In this document: positions 54,854-62,907 of the stretch, one piece after another | Position numbering within the stretch: position 1 is the first letter of the stretch | Layout of the letters: each line of letters opens with the position of its first letter | NCBI GenBank assembly: GCA_002897635.1 | Contig: BDTD01000033.1 | Coordinates: forward strand, 93,103 to 157,102 | Direction of reading: 5' to 3' | Source: a bacterium BMS3Abin11 | GTDB taxonomy: Bacteria > Pseudomonadota > Gammaproteobacteria > BMS3Bbin11 | Length of the DNA: 64,000 nt | Notes under the pieces: generated by a model | Told to the model about the DNA's origin: nothing | Database searches by the model: none | The model's input: only the letters and a program-made list of their open reading frames with translations | Program-made: the position numbers and the translations under genes

Positions 54854-56959
54854 GTGAACATCGGATTTATCAGCTATCTATTCGCCGCCTTTGCGTTTTC
54901 TGTCCTGACCATCCTGTTGATTTTTTCCTGGCGGGGGCGGCAGCTAGGTGCTGTGGTGACTTTAGCAAGTGTGCTTTCAGTTGTTTGGGCTGTTGTTTCG
55001 GCTATTTCGGCTATTTCGTCGTTTCACCCATCCATACCGATTGAGCTCTTGCAGGCTGCAGAACTGGCAAAGATTGTAAGCTGGTGCCTCTTCCTGCTGA
55101 AGATTCTTGAACTGAAGAAAAAAGAAAAAAGTACTCACTCCAGAATATCAGGATTGACCATTCTTTTTTTACTGATCCTTGTACTGGCTATATATTTTAT
55201 TTTCATTGCCCCTATAGCATCTCGATACACGGGTTTACATGGTACGCTGGAGACTGAAGCTACATTAATAAGCTGGCTTGCTTTTTCTGTCATCGGTATG
55301 CTTCTGGTGGAGCAGATTTTTCGTAATTCAAGCATTAGTGAGCGCTGGGCGATAAAATATTTGTGCCTGGGAATTGGAGGTATTTTCGCATACGATTTTT
55401 TCATGTATTCAGATGCCCTGCTCTTCAAACAGATCAATCTAAATGTATGGAGTGCTCGTGGGCTGATAAACGGGATTGCGGTTCCATTAATAGCCATCTC
55501 CATTGCACGTAGCCCAAAATTTGACCTGGACATCCATGTGTCACGTCAGGTGGTGTTTCATTCAGCGACACTGATTGGCGCAGGGATATATTTACTGCTA
55601 ATGGCCAGCACAGGCTATTTCATCCGTTACTATGGCGGGACATGGGGCGGCGTACTACAGATAGCCTTCTTTGGTGGTGCCGGTATTCTGCTGGTAGTAT
55701 TACTTTTCTCCAGCAATATCAGGGCGAAAACCCGCGTTTTATTAAGCAAGCATTTTTTCAGTTATAAGTACGATTATCGGGAAGAGTGGTCGAAATTTAC
55801 CAGGACACTGGCTGAAAAAGAGCAGGATGTTCCTGAGCGAATTATCAGGGCCATCTCTGCATTAGTAAATAGTTCTGGCGGAATGTTATGGGCTAAAAAA
55901 GACAACGGCGAGCATTATGAACTACTCAGCGGCTGGAATATGCCAGAACCAGAGACAATGAATATTGCTTCCCTTAACTCACTGGATGCATTTCTTGAGA
56001 AAAGCCAATGGGTAATCGATATTGATGAATATTGCCAGGAGCAAAGCATGTATGATGACCTTGATGTTCCTGACTGGCTGATTTCGTTACCTGACGCATG
56101 GCTTATTATTCCACTGCTGTTTAAAAATCACGTACTGGGTTTTGTACTGGTCAAGCGGTCCGTTGTGCAAAAATCAATCAACTGGGAAGACAGGGATTTA
56201 CTGAAAATAGCCGGTCAACAGGCGGCAAGCTACCTTGCACAGTATCAAACCCATCAGTCACTGATACAGGCAAGGCAGTTCGAGGCGTTCAACCGCCTGT
56301 CGGCATACGTTGTCCATGATTTGAAGAATATCCTCGCGCAGCAGTCCCTGATTGTGACCAACGCAAAAAAACACAGGCAGAATCCAGCTTTCATAGATGA
56401 TGTCATTCATACTATCCAGAACTCAGTCGTTCGCATGACACGGCTCATGGAGCAGATGAGAAGTGGAGAGCGTGGTGTCTCACCTTCCGATATTGAACTT
56501 TCCGGACTGCTATCAAGAGTCATTACACAAAGGTCAGGACAACAGCCTGTGCCCATACTCGAATCGACTGACTCAGACCCTGTTGTACATGCGGACAGGC
56601 AGCAATTAACTACCGTTTTCGGACATATTATACAAAATGCCCAGGAAGCGACTAATGATAATGGCCGGGTTATTGTGAGATTAGCAACGAATAGTAATCA
56701 GGCAATTATAGAAATTGAAGACACAGGATCTGGAATGAATACAGACTTTATACGGAATAATCTATTTAAACCTTTTAATTCAACAAAAGGGCTGACCGGA
56801 ATGGGCATCGGCCTGTTTGAGAGTCGAGAATTTATTCGTTCACTGGGAGGTGAAATCATCGTAAAAAGCACACCAGGTGTTGGTACCCAATTCAGCATAA
56901 AGCTACCGTGTATAATACCCTCATTTGATCAGTCAGAATACGCCGCAATAGAGGATTAA
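54854..56959 (+). CDS. prsK: PEP-CTERM-type membrane histidine kinase PrsK
   Basis: This is the sensor kinase of the PrsK-PrsR pair, which controls exopolysaccharide and PEP-CTERM genes in other proteobacteria. The 701-residue protein has about eight N-terminal membrane helices (residues 5-290), a GAF-like region (about 320-480), the phosphoacceptor histidine in YVVHDLKNIL (near 487), the N box HIIQNAQEATND, G1 EDTGSGM and G2 GMGIGLFESREF. It resembles the TIGR02916 family as I recall it. The start is GTG 54854. It is followed after 3 bases by prsR. Confidence 0.9.
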   Translation: MNIGFISYLFAAFAFSVLTILLIFSWRGRQLGAVVTLASVLSVVWAVVSAISAISSFHPSIPIELLQAAELAKIVSWCLFLLKILELKKKEKSTHSRISGLTILFLLILVLAIYFIFIAPIASRYTGLHGTLETEATLISWLAFSVIGMLLVEQIFRNSSISERWAIKYLCLGIGGIFAYDFFMYSDALLFKQINLNVWSARGLINGIAVPLIAISIARSPKFDLDIHVSRQVVFHSATLIGAGIYLLLMASTGYFIRYYGGTWGGVLQIAFFGGAGILLVVLLFSSNIRAKTRVLLSKHFFSYKYDYREEWSKFTRTLAEKEQDVPERIIRAISALVNSSGGMLWAKKDNGEHYELLSGWNMPEPETMNIASLNSLDAFLEKSQWVIDIDEYCQEQSMYDDLDVPDWLISLPDAWLIIPLLFKNHVLGFVLVKRSVVQKSINWEDRDLLKIAGQQAASYLAQYQTHQSLIQARQFEAFNRLSAYVVHDLKNILAQQSLIVTNAKKHRQNPAFIDDVIHTIQNSVVRMTRLMEQMRSGERGVSPSDIELSGLLSRVITQRSGQQPVPILESTDSDPVVHADRQQLTTVFGHIIQNAQEATNDNGRVIVRLATNSNQAIIEIEDTGSGMNTDFIRNNLFKPFNSTKGLTGMGIGLFESREFIRSLGGEIIVKSTPGVGTQFSIKLPCIIPSFDQSEYAAIED

Positions 56960-56962
56960 GTA

Positions 56963-58318
56963 GTGAATGATATAAATAAATCTCTCTTGATCGTTGAAGA
57001 TGATGAAGGGCTGCAAAGCCAGCTACGCTGGTGCTTTGATGCATACAATGTCGTGATCAGCAGTGATCGAGAAGACGCTATTGCACAGTTGAGGCGTACT
57101 GCACCGGGGGTAGTGTTACTGGATCTTGGATTGCCGCCGGATCCAGGGGGTGTTAGTGAGGGACTGGCAACCCTGAAAGAAGTATTATCTCTAGCGCCAG
57201 AGACCAAGATTATTGTTGTGACCGGTGACAATGATCGGGCAAACGCTATAAAAGCGATTGGGCTCGGCGCATACGATTTCTATCAGAAACCTGTCGACCC
57301 CGATATTCTCACATTGATCGTTACACGGGCGTACAGTGTGCACGAACTGGAACTTGAGAACCGCAGATTGCAGCAAAGTCAACTACAAACGCCACTAGGT
57401 GGAATCATTGCCTCGAGCCCACAAATGCTCAAGGTTTGCCGCACTATTGAAAAAGTAGCGCCTACAAATATAACCACCTTACTGCTTGGCGCAAGCGGCA
57501 CTGGTAAGGAACTATTCGCACAGGCATTACACCAGCTCAGCACAAGATCAGAACAAAAGATAGTCGCCATCAACTGCGCCGCAATTCCTGAAAACCTTCT
57601 GGAAAGTGAATTATTCGGTTATGAAAAAGGTGCCTTCACAGGCGCCACCAAACAAACGCAGGGAAAGATAGAGTTTGCAAATGGCGGAACGCTATTCCTG
57701 GATGAAATCGGCGACCTGCCTATGGAGCTTCAGGCCAAGCTGCTGCGTTTTCTGCAGGAACGCGTCATTGAGCGTGTGGGCGGCCATAAGGAAATTCCTA
57801 TTGATGTGCGAATTATCTGTGCAACCCATCAGGATTTGATCGGGCGCATCAGCGAAGGACGATTTCGTGAAGATCTTTACTACCGAATTAGCGAAATCAC
57901 CATACCAATACCGCCACTTAAGGCGCGCGAAGGTGATGCACTCGTACTTGCCAAGGCTTTTCTGAATCGATTCAATAAAGAGCATGGAAGGTCGATCCGG
58001 GGATTTGGTGCTGATGCCGTTCTGGCGATCGAGGCCTATGACTGGCCTGGCAATGTTCGTGAAATTGAAAGCCGGATCAAGCGGGCAATCATAATGGCCG
58101 ATGGCTCACATATTACGCTTGATGATCTGGAATTAAAGCCACCAGAAAAGGAACCTTTACCGTTTAATCTTAAGCAGATTCGGGAAGACGCGGAAAGTAA
58201 AGCTATTCAACGTGCGCTAACTCACTCGGATGATAATGTTTCTGATTCGGCCAAATTACTCGGCATCACGCGCCCTACCCTTTATACGATGCTGGAAAAA
58301 TATGATTTAAAGCCTTAA
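56963..58318 (+). CDS. prsR: Sigma-54 activating response regulator PrsR
   Basis: The 451-residue NtrC-type regulator has a receiver domain with the phosphoacceptor D54 ([11 protein letters not shown]), an AAA+ domain with Walker [15 protein letters not shown] near residue 175, the sigma-54-contacting loop GAFTGATK near 223 and [19 protein letters not shown], and a C-terminal Fis-type helix-turn-helix ([18 protein letters not shown]). It should activate promoters with -24/-12 elements, one of which is found upstream of the small-peptide cassette. The start is GTG 56963. The TAA stop overlaps a mobile-element remnant. Confidence 0.93.
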   Translation: MNDINKSLLIVEDDEGLQSQLRWCFDAYNVVISSDREDAIAQLRRTAPGVVLLDLGLPPDPGGVSEGLATLKEVLSLAPETKIIVVTGDNDRANAIKAIGLGAYDFYQKPVDPDILTLIVTRAYSVHELELENRRLQQSQLQTPLGGIIASSPQMLKVCRTIEKVAPTNITTLLLGASGTGKELFAQALHQLSTRSEQKIVAINCAAIPENLLESELFGYEKGAFTGATKQTQGKIEFANGGTLFLDEIGDLPMELQAKLLRFLQERVIERVGGHKEIPIDVRIICATHQDLIGRISEGRFREDLYYRISEITIPIPPLKAREGDALVLAKAFLNRFNKEHGRSIRGFGADAVLAIEAYDWPGNVREIESRIKRAIIMADGSHITLDDLELKPPEKEPLPFNLKQIREDAESKAIQRALTHSDDNVSDSAKLLGITRPTLYTMLEKYDLKP

Positions 58319-58330
58319 GGGCACCCTTAA
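58315..58330. mobile_element. Tiny element remnant at prsR stop
   Basis: TTAA-GGGCACCC-TTAA at 58315-58330 overlaps the prsR TAA stop. It consists of the tetranucleotide duplication around an 8-base core (the joined outer ends of family 1). An excision or internal-deletion product is the simplest explanation. Confidence 0.5.
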
Positions 58331-59890
58331 CTATCTCGAGCCTTTTTTAAACAATACCACCTCTACAGTCTGCATAAGTATATAGAAGTCGAAGAATATG
58401 CCGTGGTTTTTTACATAATAGAGATCGTACTTAAGCTTCTCAATTGAATCCTTCTCCGAAGCCCCATAGGGGTAACATAATTGCGCCCACCCTGTGATAC
58501 CGGGCTTAACCCGATGGCGTTCGGTATATAGTGGATTGATCTTGCATAGATTATCGACAAAAACTGGCCGTTCAGGCCGGGGGCCGACCAGGCTCATTTC
58601 ACCTACAAATACATTCCAGACCTGTGGAAGCTCGTCCAGGCGGTATTTACGAATAAAGGAGCCAACGCGAGTCACTCTTGGATCGTCCGTTTCAGCCCAA
58701 CGTGCCTGACCATCTGCCTCAGCAGTAGTTTGCATACTGCGGAATTTGATTACATTAAAAGGAGTACCACCCAGCCCTGTACGCTGTTGAAAATACAGTA
58801 CGGGCCCTTTCCCACCACTTTCAATCAAAATTGCTATAGCCGTAAATATAATAAATGGAAAGAAAATAAGTAGCAGTAATCCACTGGCGATAATATCAAA
58901 GCTGCGTTTTATCATTGAGCGAAAAATATTACGCTTAAACCCGGCTGCATGGATAAGCCACCCAGGTTGAATAAGATCAAGTTGAAGTAACCCCATCTCT
59001 CGCTCAAAAAAATCAAGCATGTCAACCACATCAATTCCGCTCATTCGGCAATTCAATAGCTCATCTGTTGGCAGTCCCTGTCTGCGATCATCAAGTGCAA
59101 TGACAATCTCATCGATGTCATTCTCCAATGCATAGTTACAAAAATTAGTGCCCAGACTAAGGATATTTTCTGGTTTGACATGTACGTGCTGAGTAACCCT
59201 GGGTGCTATAAAACCGATTTGGTCAAAACCTCGCACATCTGTTTTATGTCGTAATTCATCAATATAACTAGCTCTTTTCCCGGCCCCAACCACCAGAATT
59301 CGACGTGATAGTATTTTCCCATCAATAAATTTATAAAAGATGGCATGTAATCCACCTAAGCAAAATAGAGAAGTGAGAGCAAACACGGCAAGAATGCCTT
59401 TATCGAAAGATAACGAAGGAAAGATTAGGAAAAAAAGCGCTAAAGTGACTACCCCAAAAGACAAAGCAACAACCATGCGAGACAGGACGCCGAATAAGCT
59501 CTCACGTTGACGCCCAGAGTAAAGTCCCATCGACAGGATAAATATGATAAATACAAGAGAAACACCAACAATCTGGGGTAACTGTTTTAACAGTTCCTGC
59601 TCAGAAACACCCGGGTTCAACCACCGATATGTTAGATAATTTGCACCAATAAGAACAGAAAACTCAACAATAGCAAGCAATATAAACTGCGCATGAATGC
59701 AATGTCCAAACAGGCGGAATTTACCTCTAAAAAAGTGAGTCCGAGGTAGATGCCTCTTTTTAGACATAACAGGCTCTTTGTCTACTAATGTAGAATCAGG
59801 AGATTGTGTTTCGTCTACTAGTACAGAATCAGGAGATTGTGTTTCTACAAAATCATTTTTTTTATTCGCGCGAAGACTCATTATTCTCAT
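58331..59890 (-). CDS. Undecaprenyl-phosphate sugar transferase (EpsB/WcaJ type)
   Basis: This initiating glycosyltransferase puts the first sugar-phosphate on undecaprenyl phosphate for exopolysaccharide. It has four or five N-terminal membrane helices, a central CoA-binding-like Rossmann region ([17 protein letters not shown]), one more helix ([20 protein letters not shown]) and the C-terminal sugar transferase domain ([73 protein letters not shown]). It fits the PEP-CTERM-locus sugar transferases. ATG 59890 (AAGGA upstream) gives 519 residues; ATG 59767, matching family length best, would omit two 11-residue repeats. Either is possible. Confidence 0.9.
   Translation of the reverse strand: MRIMSLRANKKNDFVETQSPDSVLVDETQSPDSTLVDKEPVMSKKRHLPRTHFFRGKFRLFGHCIHAQFILLAIVEFSVLIGANYLTYRWLNPGVSEQELLKQLPQIVGVSLVFIIFILSMGLYSGRQRESLFGVLSRMVVALSFGVVTLALFFLIFPSLSFDKGILAVFALTSLFCLGGLHAIFYKFIDGKILSRRILVVGAGKRASYIDELRHKTDVRGFDQIGFIAPRVTQHVHVKPENILSLGTNFCNYALENDIDEIVIALDDRRQGLPTDELLNCRMSGIDVVDMLDFFEREMGLLQLDLIQPGWLIHAAGFKRNIFRSMIKRSFDIIASGLLLLIFFPFIIFTAIAILIESGGKGPVLYFQQRTGLGGTPFNVIKFRSMQTTAEADGQARWAETDDPRVTRVGSFIRKYRLDELPQVWNVFVGEMSLVGPRPERPVFVDNLCKINPLYTERHRVKPGITGWAQLCYPYGASEKDSIEKLKYDLYYVKNHGIFFDFYILMQTVEVVLFKKGSR
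59780..59845. repeat. Two 33-bp direct repeats in the sugar transferase N-terminal coding region
   Basis: Units at 59780-59812 and 59813-59845 share TCTACTA and AGAATCAGGAGATTGTGTTTC and differ at a few positions. Being 33 bases each they keep frame and encode ETQSPDS-LVD twice in the N-terminal extension. Confidence 0.75.
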
Positions 59891-59895
59891 GCAAT

Positions 59896-59935
59896 CCTTT
59901 TTCCCTTTTTCCCTTTTTCCCTTTTTCCCTTTTTC
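59896..59935. repeat. Five-unit 8-bp tandem repeat upstream of the sugar transferase start
   Basis: CCTTTTT(C) recurs five times (TTTTT blocks spaced by CCC), reading GGGAAAAA on the gene's strand. The array begins 5 bases before the proposed ATG and contributes the AAGGA ribosome-binding site. The length is not a multiple of three, so copy-number change would shift any upstream frame or alter spacing. Confidence 0.75.
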
Positions 59936-60110
59936 TAGCACACCAATCCCATTTAGTCGCTACCCTTATGTATAGCCGTAATTATTATTAAATGAAGCTA
60001 GCGGATCGAAAAATACGATGAATGGTTTATTATAGCCGATAAGCGGATGAGTATGGCGAATAAAGGCTTGTTGGCTAATTGCTACAGGCAGTGACTGGAA
60101 GTTGGGTCAT

Positions 60111-61361
60111 TTACACGGGGGAATCTTTTAGAATCTCAATAGTATCCCCTGTTCTTGGGGGCCGAAGAAATCTAACAACATTGTCTCCATAGTTCAGGCA
60201 CCCTTTTGCTTTCTTCATCTCTAGCACGCGCCTGACCTCTGCCTCACGAACCTGGGCAGCTTTTGCTAATTGTTCGGGGCCGACTTTTGCAATCCGTATC
60301 CTGGGTTTTTTACGGTCAGGGATTGCTGAATGCCAGAGCCGACTGAGCGCAACTTCTACACGACTGGTCTGTGGCGCAAATGCCAGCACCATGGCCAGGT
60401 TATCAGTTTCTCGTATCCGCCGGGCAAAATGTCCTAATAGTTGATCCAGTTTTTCTGGATTTTGTCTGATGATATCAAGCATGTGATTGCGCTCGATGAC
60501 AATTAACTCAGTATTCATCAAGGCTGTGGCCGTCGCATCGCGGTTTTCGCCATCAAAAATTGCCAGTTCGCCGAATAAAGCACCCTTGGAGAGATTGGCT
60601 AATATCATCTCATTATTATTCGGATCTGTTCGTGATATGGAGATCCAGCCTGTATCAACCGCGTAGGCATGCCTGGCCGGTTCATATTGAGAAAATAGAA
60701 CCTCTCCCGGAGAGAGTAGTAATCGCTCAAATTCAGAGCAGAAATTATCTAACCAGAAATGACTAACCCCGGTACTTATAGAACCAAATGTCCACTCGAA
60801 CACCTTGTTGGTAGGAGCCATTATTGGTACGAGGGTATCACCGACAGATTCGTTCCAGACCGGGTCAGCGATAACTTCAAAGCCAAATCGACTATACAGT
60901 GAGAGTGTCTCTTTACTGATGGCAGCAATGGCATGTGTAGCACCCCATCCATACATGACACCAGCAGCCGTTTTCAGCAGGGCAAAACTGACATTTTTCT
61001 TATTACGCCAGCCTTTATGGATCGCTAACATACTGCCACTGGCAATTTGTGGATCCTGGCCTCTGCTAGCCTGGTATTCCCGCTTTAAGCGTGATCGTGC
61101 ATCAGAAAAATCGAAATACTTTTCTGCAGGCAGGCCAATTGATGAGTCTCGGTTGATACGCATCGTTGCAATGGCTTTACTGCCTTCGTAGGCGACAATA
61201 TTGGCAACGTCGGGCAGCGTATCAAAATGATCAACAATCCGTAGGGAATCTGCTTTATCCGAAGAAAAATTTCCTCGTTCCTGAACAAAAACCTCATGAC
61301 GAAGCCTGAAAACATCATCGAGTTCTTTTGCTGTCTTTGCAACTTTTAACCTGATGGGCAT
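60111..61361 (-). CDS. N-acyltransferase (FeeM/autoinducer-synthase-like) fused to a CRP-type regulator
   Basis: The 416-residue protein has an N-terminal GNAT-like domain (residues 1-190) of the kind found in N-acyl amino-acid synthases and PEP-CTERM-associated acyltransferases: LDDVFRLRHEVFVQERG, a core with SMLAIHKGWRNKKNVSFALL, and SLYSRFGFEVI. A cyclic-nucleotide-binding domain follows (GEVLFSQYEPARHAYAVDTGWISI, GALFGELAIFDGENRDATATA), then a Crp-type winged helix (VALSRLWHSA, VGPEQLAKAAQVREAEVRRVL). The start is ATG 61361, with GGAGA 8 bases upstream. It may be an acyltransferase controlled by a nucleotide, or a repurposed regulator; which is not clear. Confidence 0.75.
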   Translation of the reverse strand: MPIRLKVAKTAKELDDVFRLRHEVFVQERGNFSSDKADSLRIVDHFDTLPDVANIVAYEGSKAIATMRINRDSSIGLPAEKYFDFSDARSRLKREYQASRGQDPQIASGSMLAIHKGWRNKKNVSFALLKTAAGVMYGWGATHAIAAISKETLSLYSRFGFEVIADPVWNESVGDTLVPIMAPTNKVFEWTFGSISTGVSHFWLDNFCSEFERLLLSPGEVLFSQYEPARHAYAVDTGWISISRTDPNNNEMILANLSKGALFGELAIFDGENRDATATALMNTELIVIERNHMLDIIRQNPEKLDQLLGHFARRIRETDNLAMVLAFAPQTSRVEVALSRLWHSAIPDRKKPRIRIAKVGPEQLAKAAQVREAEVRRVLEMKKAKGCLNYGDNVVRFLRPPRTGDTIEILKDSPV

Positions 61362-61497
61362 GAGCTGGTCTCCAAATACCATGAAAAAAAAACAGGAGCG
61401 ATCGCCTGCAATCTAAATTATAATATAAAGCACTCAACAGATTCTTAAGGAAACATTAAAATGGCCCGTATTCAGGCTCTTTGATATTCAGGTAATA

Positions 61498-61881
61498 ATG
61501 CCAGTAAAGCTACTACGCATATTCATTCCCCTGGCGTACATGCTGGGCATCTTTGCATTGTCTTCTATCCCCGATACGGGCAGGATAGAATCTCAAATCG
61601 ATAAAATCTTTCACTGGGTATCGCCTGAATTACAAAACCTTCTGCATATTCCTTTATTTGGAGGCCTTGCTGGTTGCTGGTATTGGGCATTGAAGCCCTG
61701 GGTCAAAGGTGTCAGTAGTAAAATTATAACAGCTTTTACCTTTACAACCATTTATTCGTTTGTTGACGAATATCATCAATTGAGCGTCCCCGGGCGTTTT
61801 GGCTCATTTACTGACCTGGGGCTGGATGCAGTCGGCTCAATTCTGGTACTTGCAGCAATCATTATACATAATAGAGCATAA
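61498..61881 (+). CDS. VanZ-like family membrane protein
   Basis: The 127-residue protein has about four membrane segments and the VanZ-like signature YSFVDEYHQLSVPGRFGSFTDLGLDAVGSILV near the C-terminus. A preceding segment (LLHIPLFGGLAGCWYWAL) is also typical. Such proteins are often near exopolysaccharide/exosortase genes; their function is unknown. It is divergent from the acyltransferase-CRP gene, which supports a link with the block to its left. An AGGTAA site lies upstream of the ATG. Confidence 0.8.
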   Translation: MPVKLLRIFIPLAYMLGIFALSSIPDTGRIESQIDKIFHWVSPELQNLLHIPLFGGLAGCWYWALKPWVKGVSSKIITAFTFTTIYSFVDEYHQLSVPGRFGSFTDLGLDAVGSILVLAAIIIHNRA

Positions 61882-61927
61882 TCCCTGTACAATTCTATTC
61901 AACAATAAAAGACCAACTAAAGTACCT

Positions 61928-62773
61928 GTGAGCAGTATCATTAATCTGATCCATAAAAACCGGGCCGATGGCTTTATAAGATATCTTGCTCTGATTTTGC
62001 TGTTTACGCTTTCATTTCTTTCTGGTCAGTCGCTTGCCGAGACTGATGGCACTGCCCTTGCAAAAAAGCTCTATGACCGGCCGGATGGCAGGGATGCATC
62101 ACTGCGCGCAATCATGATTCTTTCCAAAAAAGGCAATAAACCACGATATCGAACACTGTATACCTATCGTCTCGACAAAAAAAACGGTGAGACCTGGACC
62201 CTGATGAGATTTACGGAACCGCCAGACATTAATGGCACCGGGTTGCTGACCCACGATCGTCCAGGGAAAGATAGCAGCCAGTGGATCTACCTGCCAGCAC
62301 TTGACCGCACACGACGCATCTCCACGTCACGCAAAGGAGGTCGCTTTGTCGGCTCGGATATCTACTATGAAGACCTGCGCAAGCGTGATGTGGAAAAAGA
62401 TCAACATCACATCATCGGCAAGGGAAAGATAGGTAAGTTAACGGTAACAAAACTGGAAAGCATACCGCTGGATCCGGACGATTCGGTCTACAGTAAGCGT
62501 ATCAGCTGGGTACACATAAGAACCATGACCCCGCTTCAGGTTGACTACTATAAAGCAGGCAGCGAAGCACCGGTCAAGCGCATGAAAGTGAATAAAATAC
62601 AGAAGCTGCAGGGCTACTGGACGGTGATTGACAGCACGGTGTATGACCTTGAGAGAGAACGCCAGACCCGTCTGGTCACCCGGGCCATCAAGTATGATCA
62701 GCAACTCCCGGCAAGCCTGTTCAGCCGCCAGTCGCTGTCCGATACTCGGTTGGAGAAAGCCTACCGACCATAA
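61928..62773 (+). CDS. Outer-membrane lipoprotein-sorting (LolA-like) protein
   Basis: The 281-residue protein has a signal peptide (GFIRYLALILLFTLSFLSGQSLAE) and a LolA/LolB-like beta-barrel with repeated strands: RYRTLYTYRLDKKNGETWTLMRF, GKDSSQWIYLPALDRTRRIS, RFVGSDIYYEDLRKRDVEKDQH and RMKVNKIQKLQGYWTVIDSTV. It matches proteins annotated as outer membrane lipoprotein-sorting protein that usually neighbour an RND/MMPL exporter and a DUF1302 protein; the latter follows here. The start is GTG 61928; a longer frame to 61799 overlaps the VanZ-like gene and lacks homology. Confidence 0.8.
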   Translation: MSSIINLIHKNRADGFIRYLALILLFTLSFLSGQSLAETDGTALAKKLYDRPDGRDASLRAIMILSKKGNKPRYRTLYTYRLDKKNGETWTLMRFTEPPDINGTGLLTHDRPGKDSSQWIYLPALDRTRRISTSRKGGRFVGSDIYYEDLRKRDVEKDQHHIIGKGKIGKLTVTKLESIPLDPDDSVYSKRISWVHIRTMTPLQVDYYKAGSEAPVKRMKVNKIQKLQGYWTVIDSTVYDLERERQTRLVTRAIKYDQQLPASLFSRQSLSDTRLEKAYRP

Positions 62774-62907
62774 TCTGATCGATAACGTTCAGCAGGCCGT
62801 ATTTCTCTTTCGGACAAAAATTGCTATAACATGGAAGTACGCTGCCTTCTATCCTAAAATAAGAGTAAAGAATAGCTTTGTTTAACAACAATATGGTGAG
62901 TACTGAA

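Noticed and set aside
59780..59935. CRISPR array
   Set aside because: There are only two 33-bp units and an 8-bp homopolymer-like array, with no spacers and no cas genes anywhere in the window.
49214..62773. Exosortase or PEP-CTERM protein gene
   Set aside because: No exosortase membrane protein with its Cys/Arg/His triad, and no C-terminal VPEP-TM-Arg tail, was seen. The exosortase context is inferred from PrsK/PrsR, the sugar transferase and the ATPase only.
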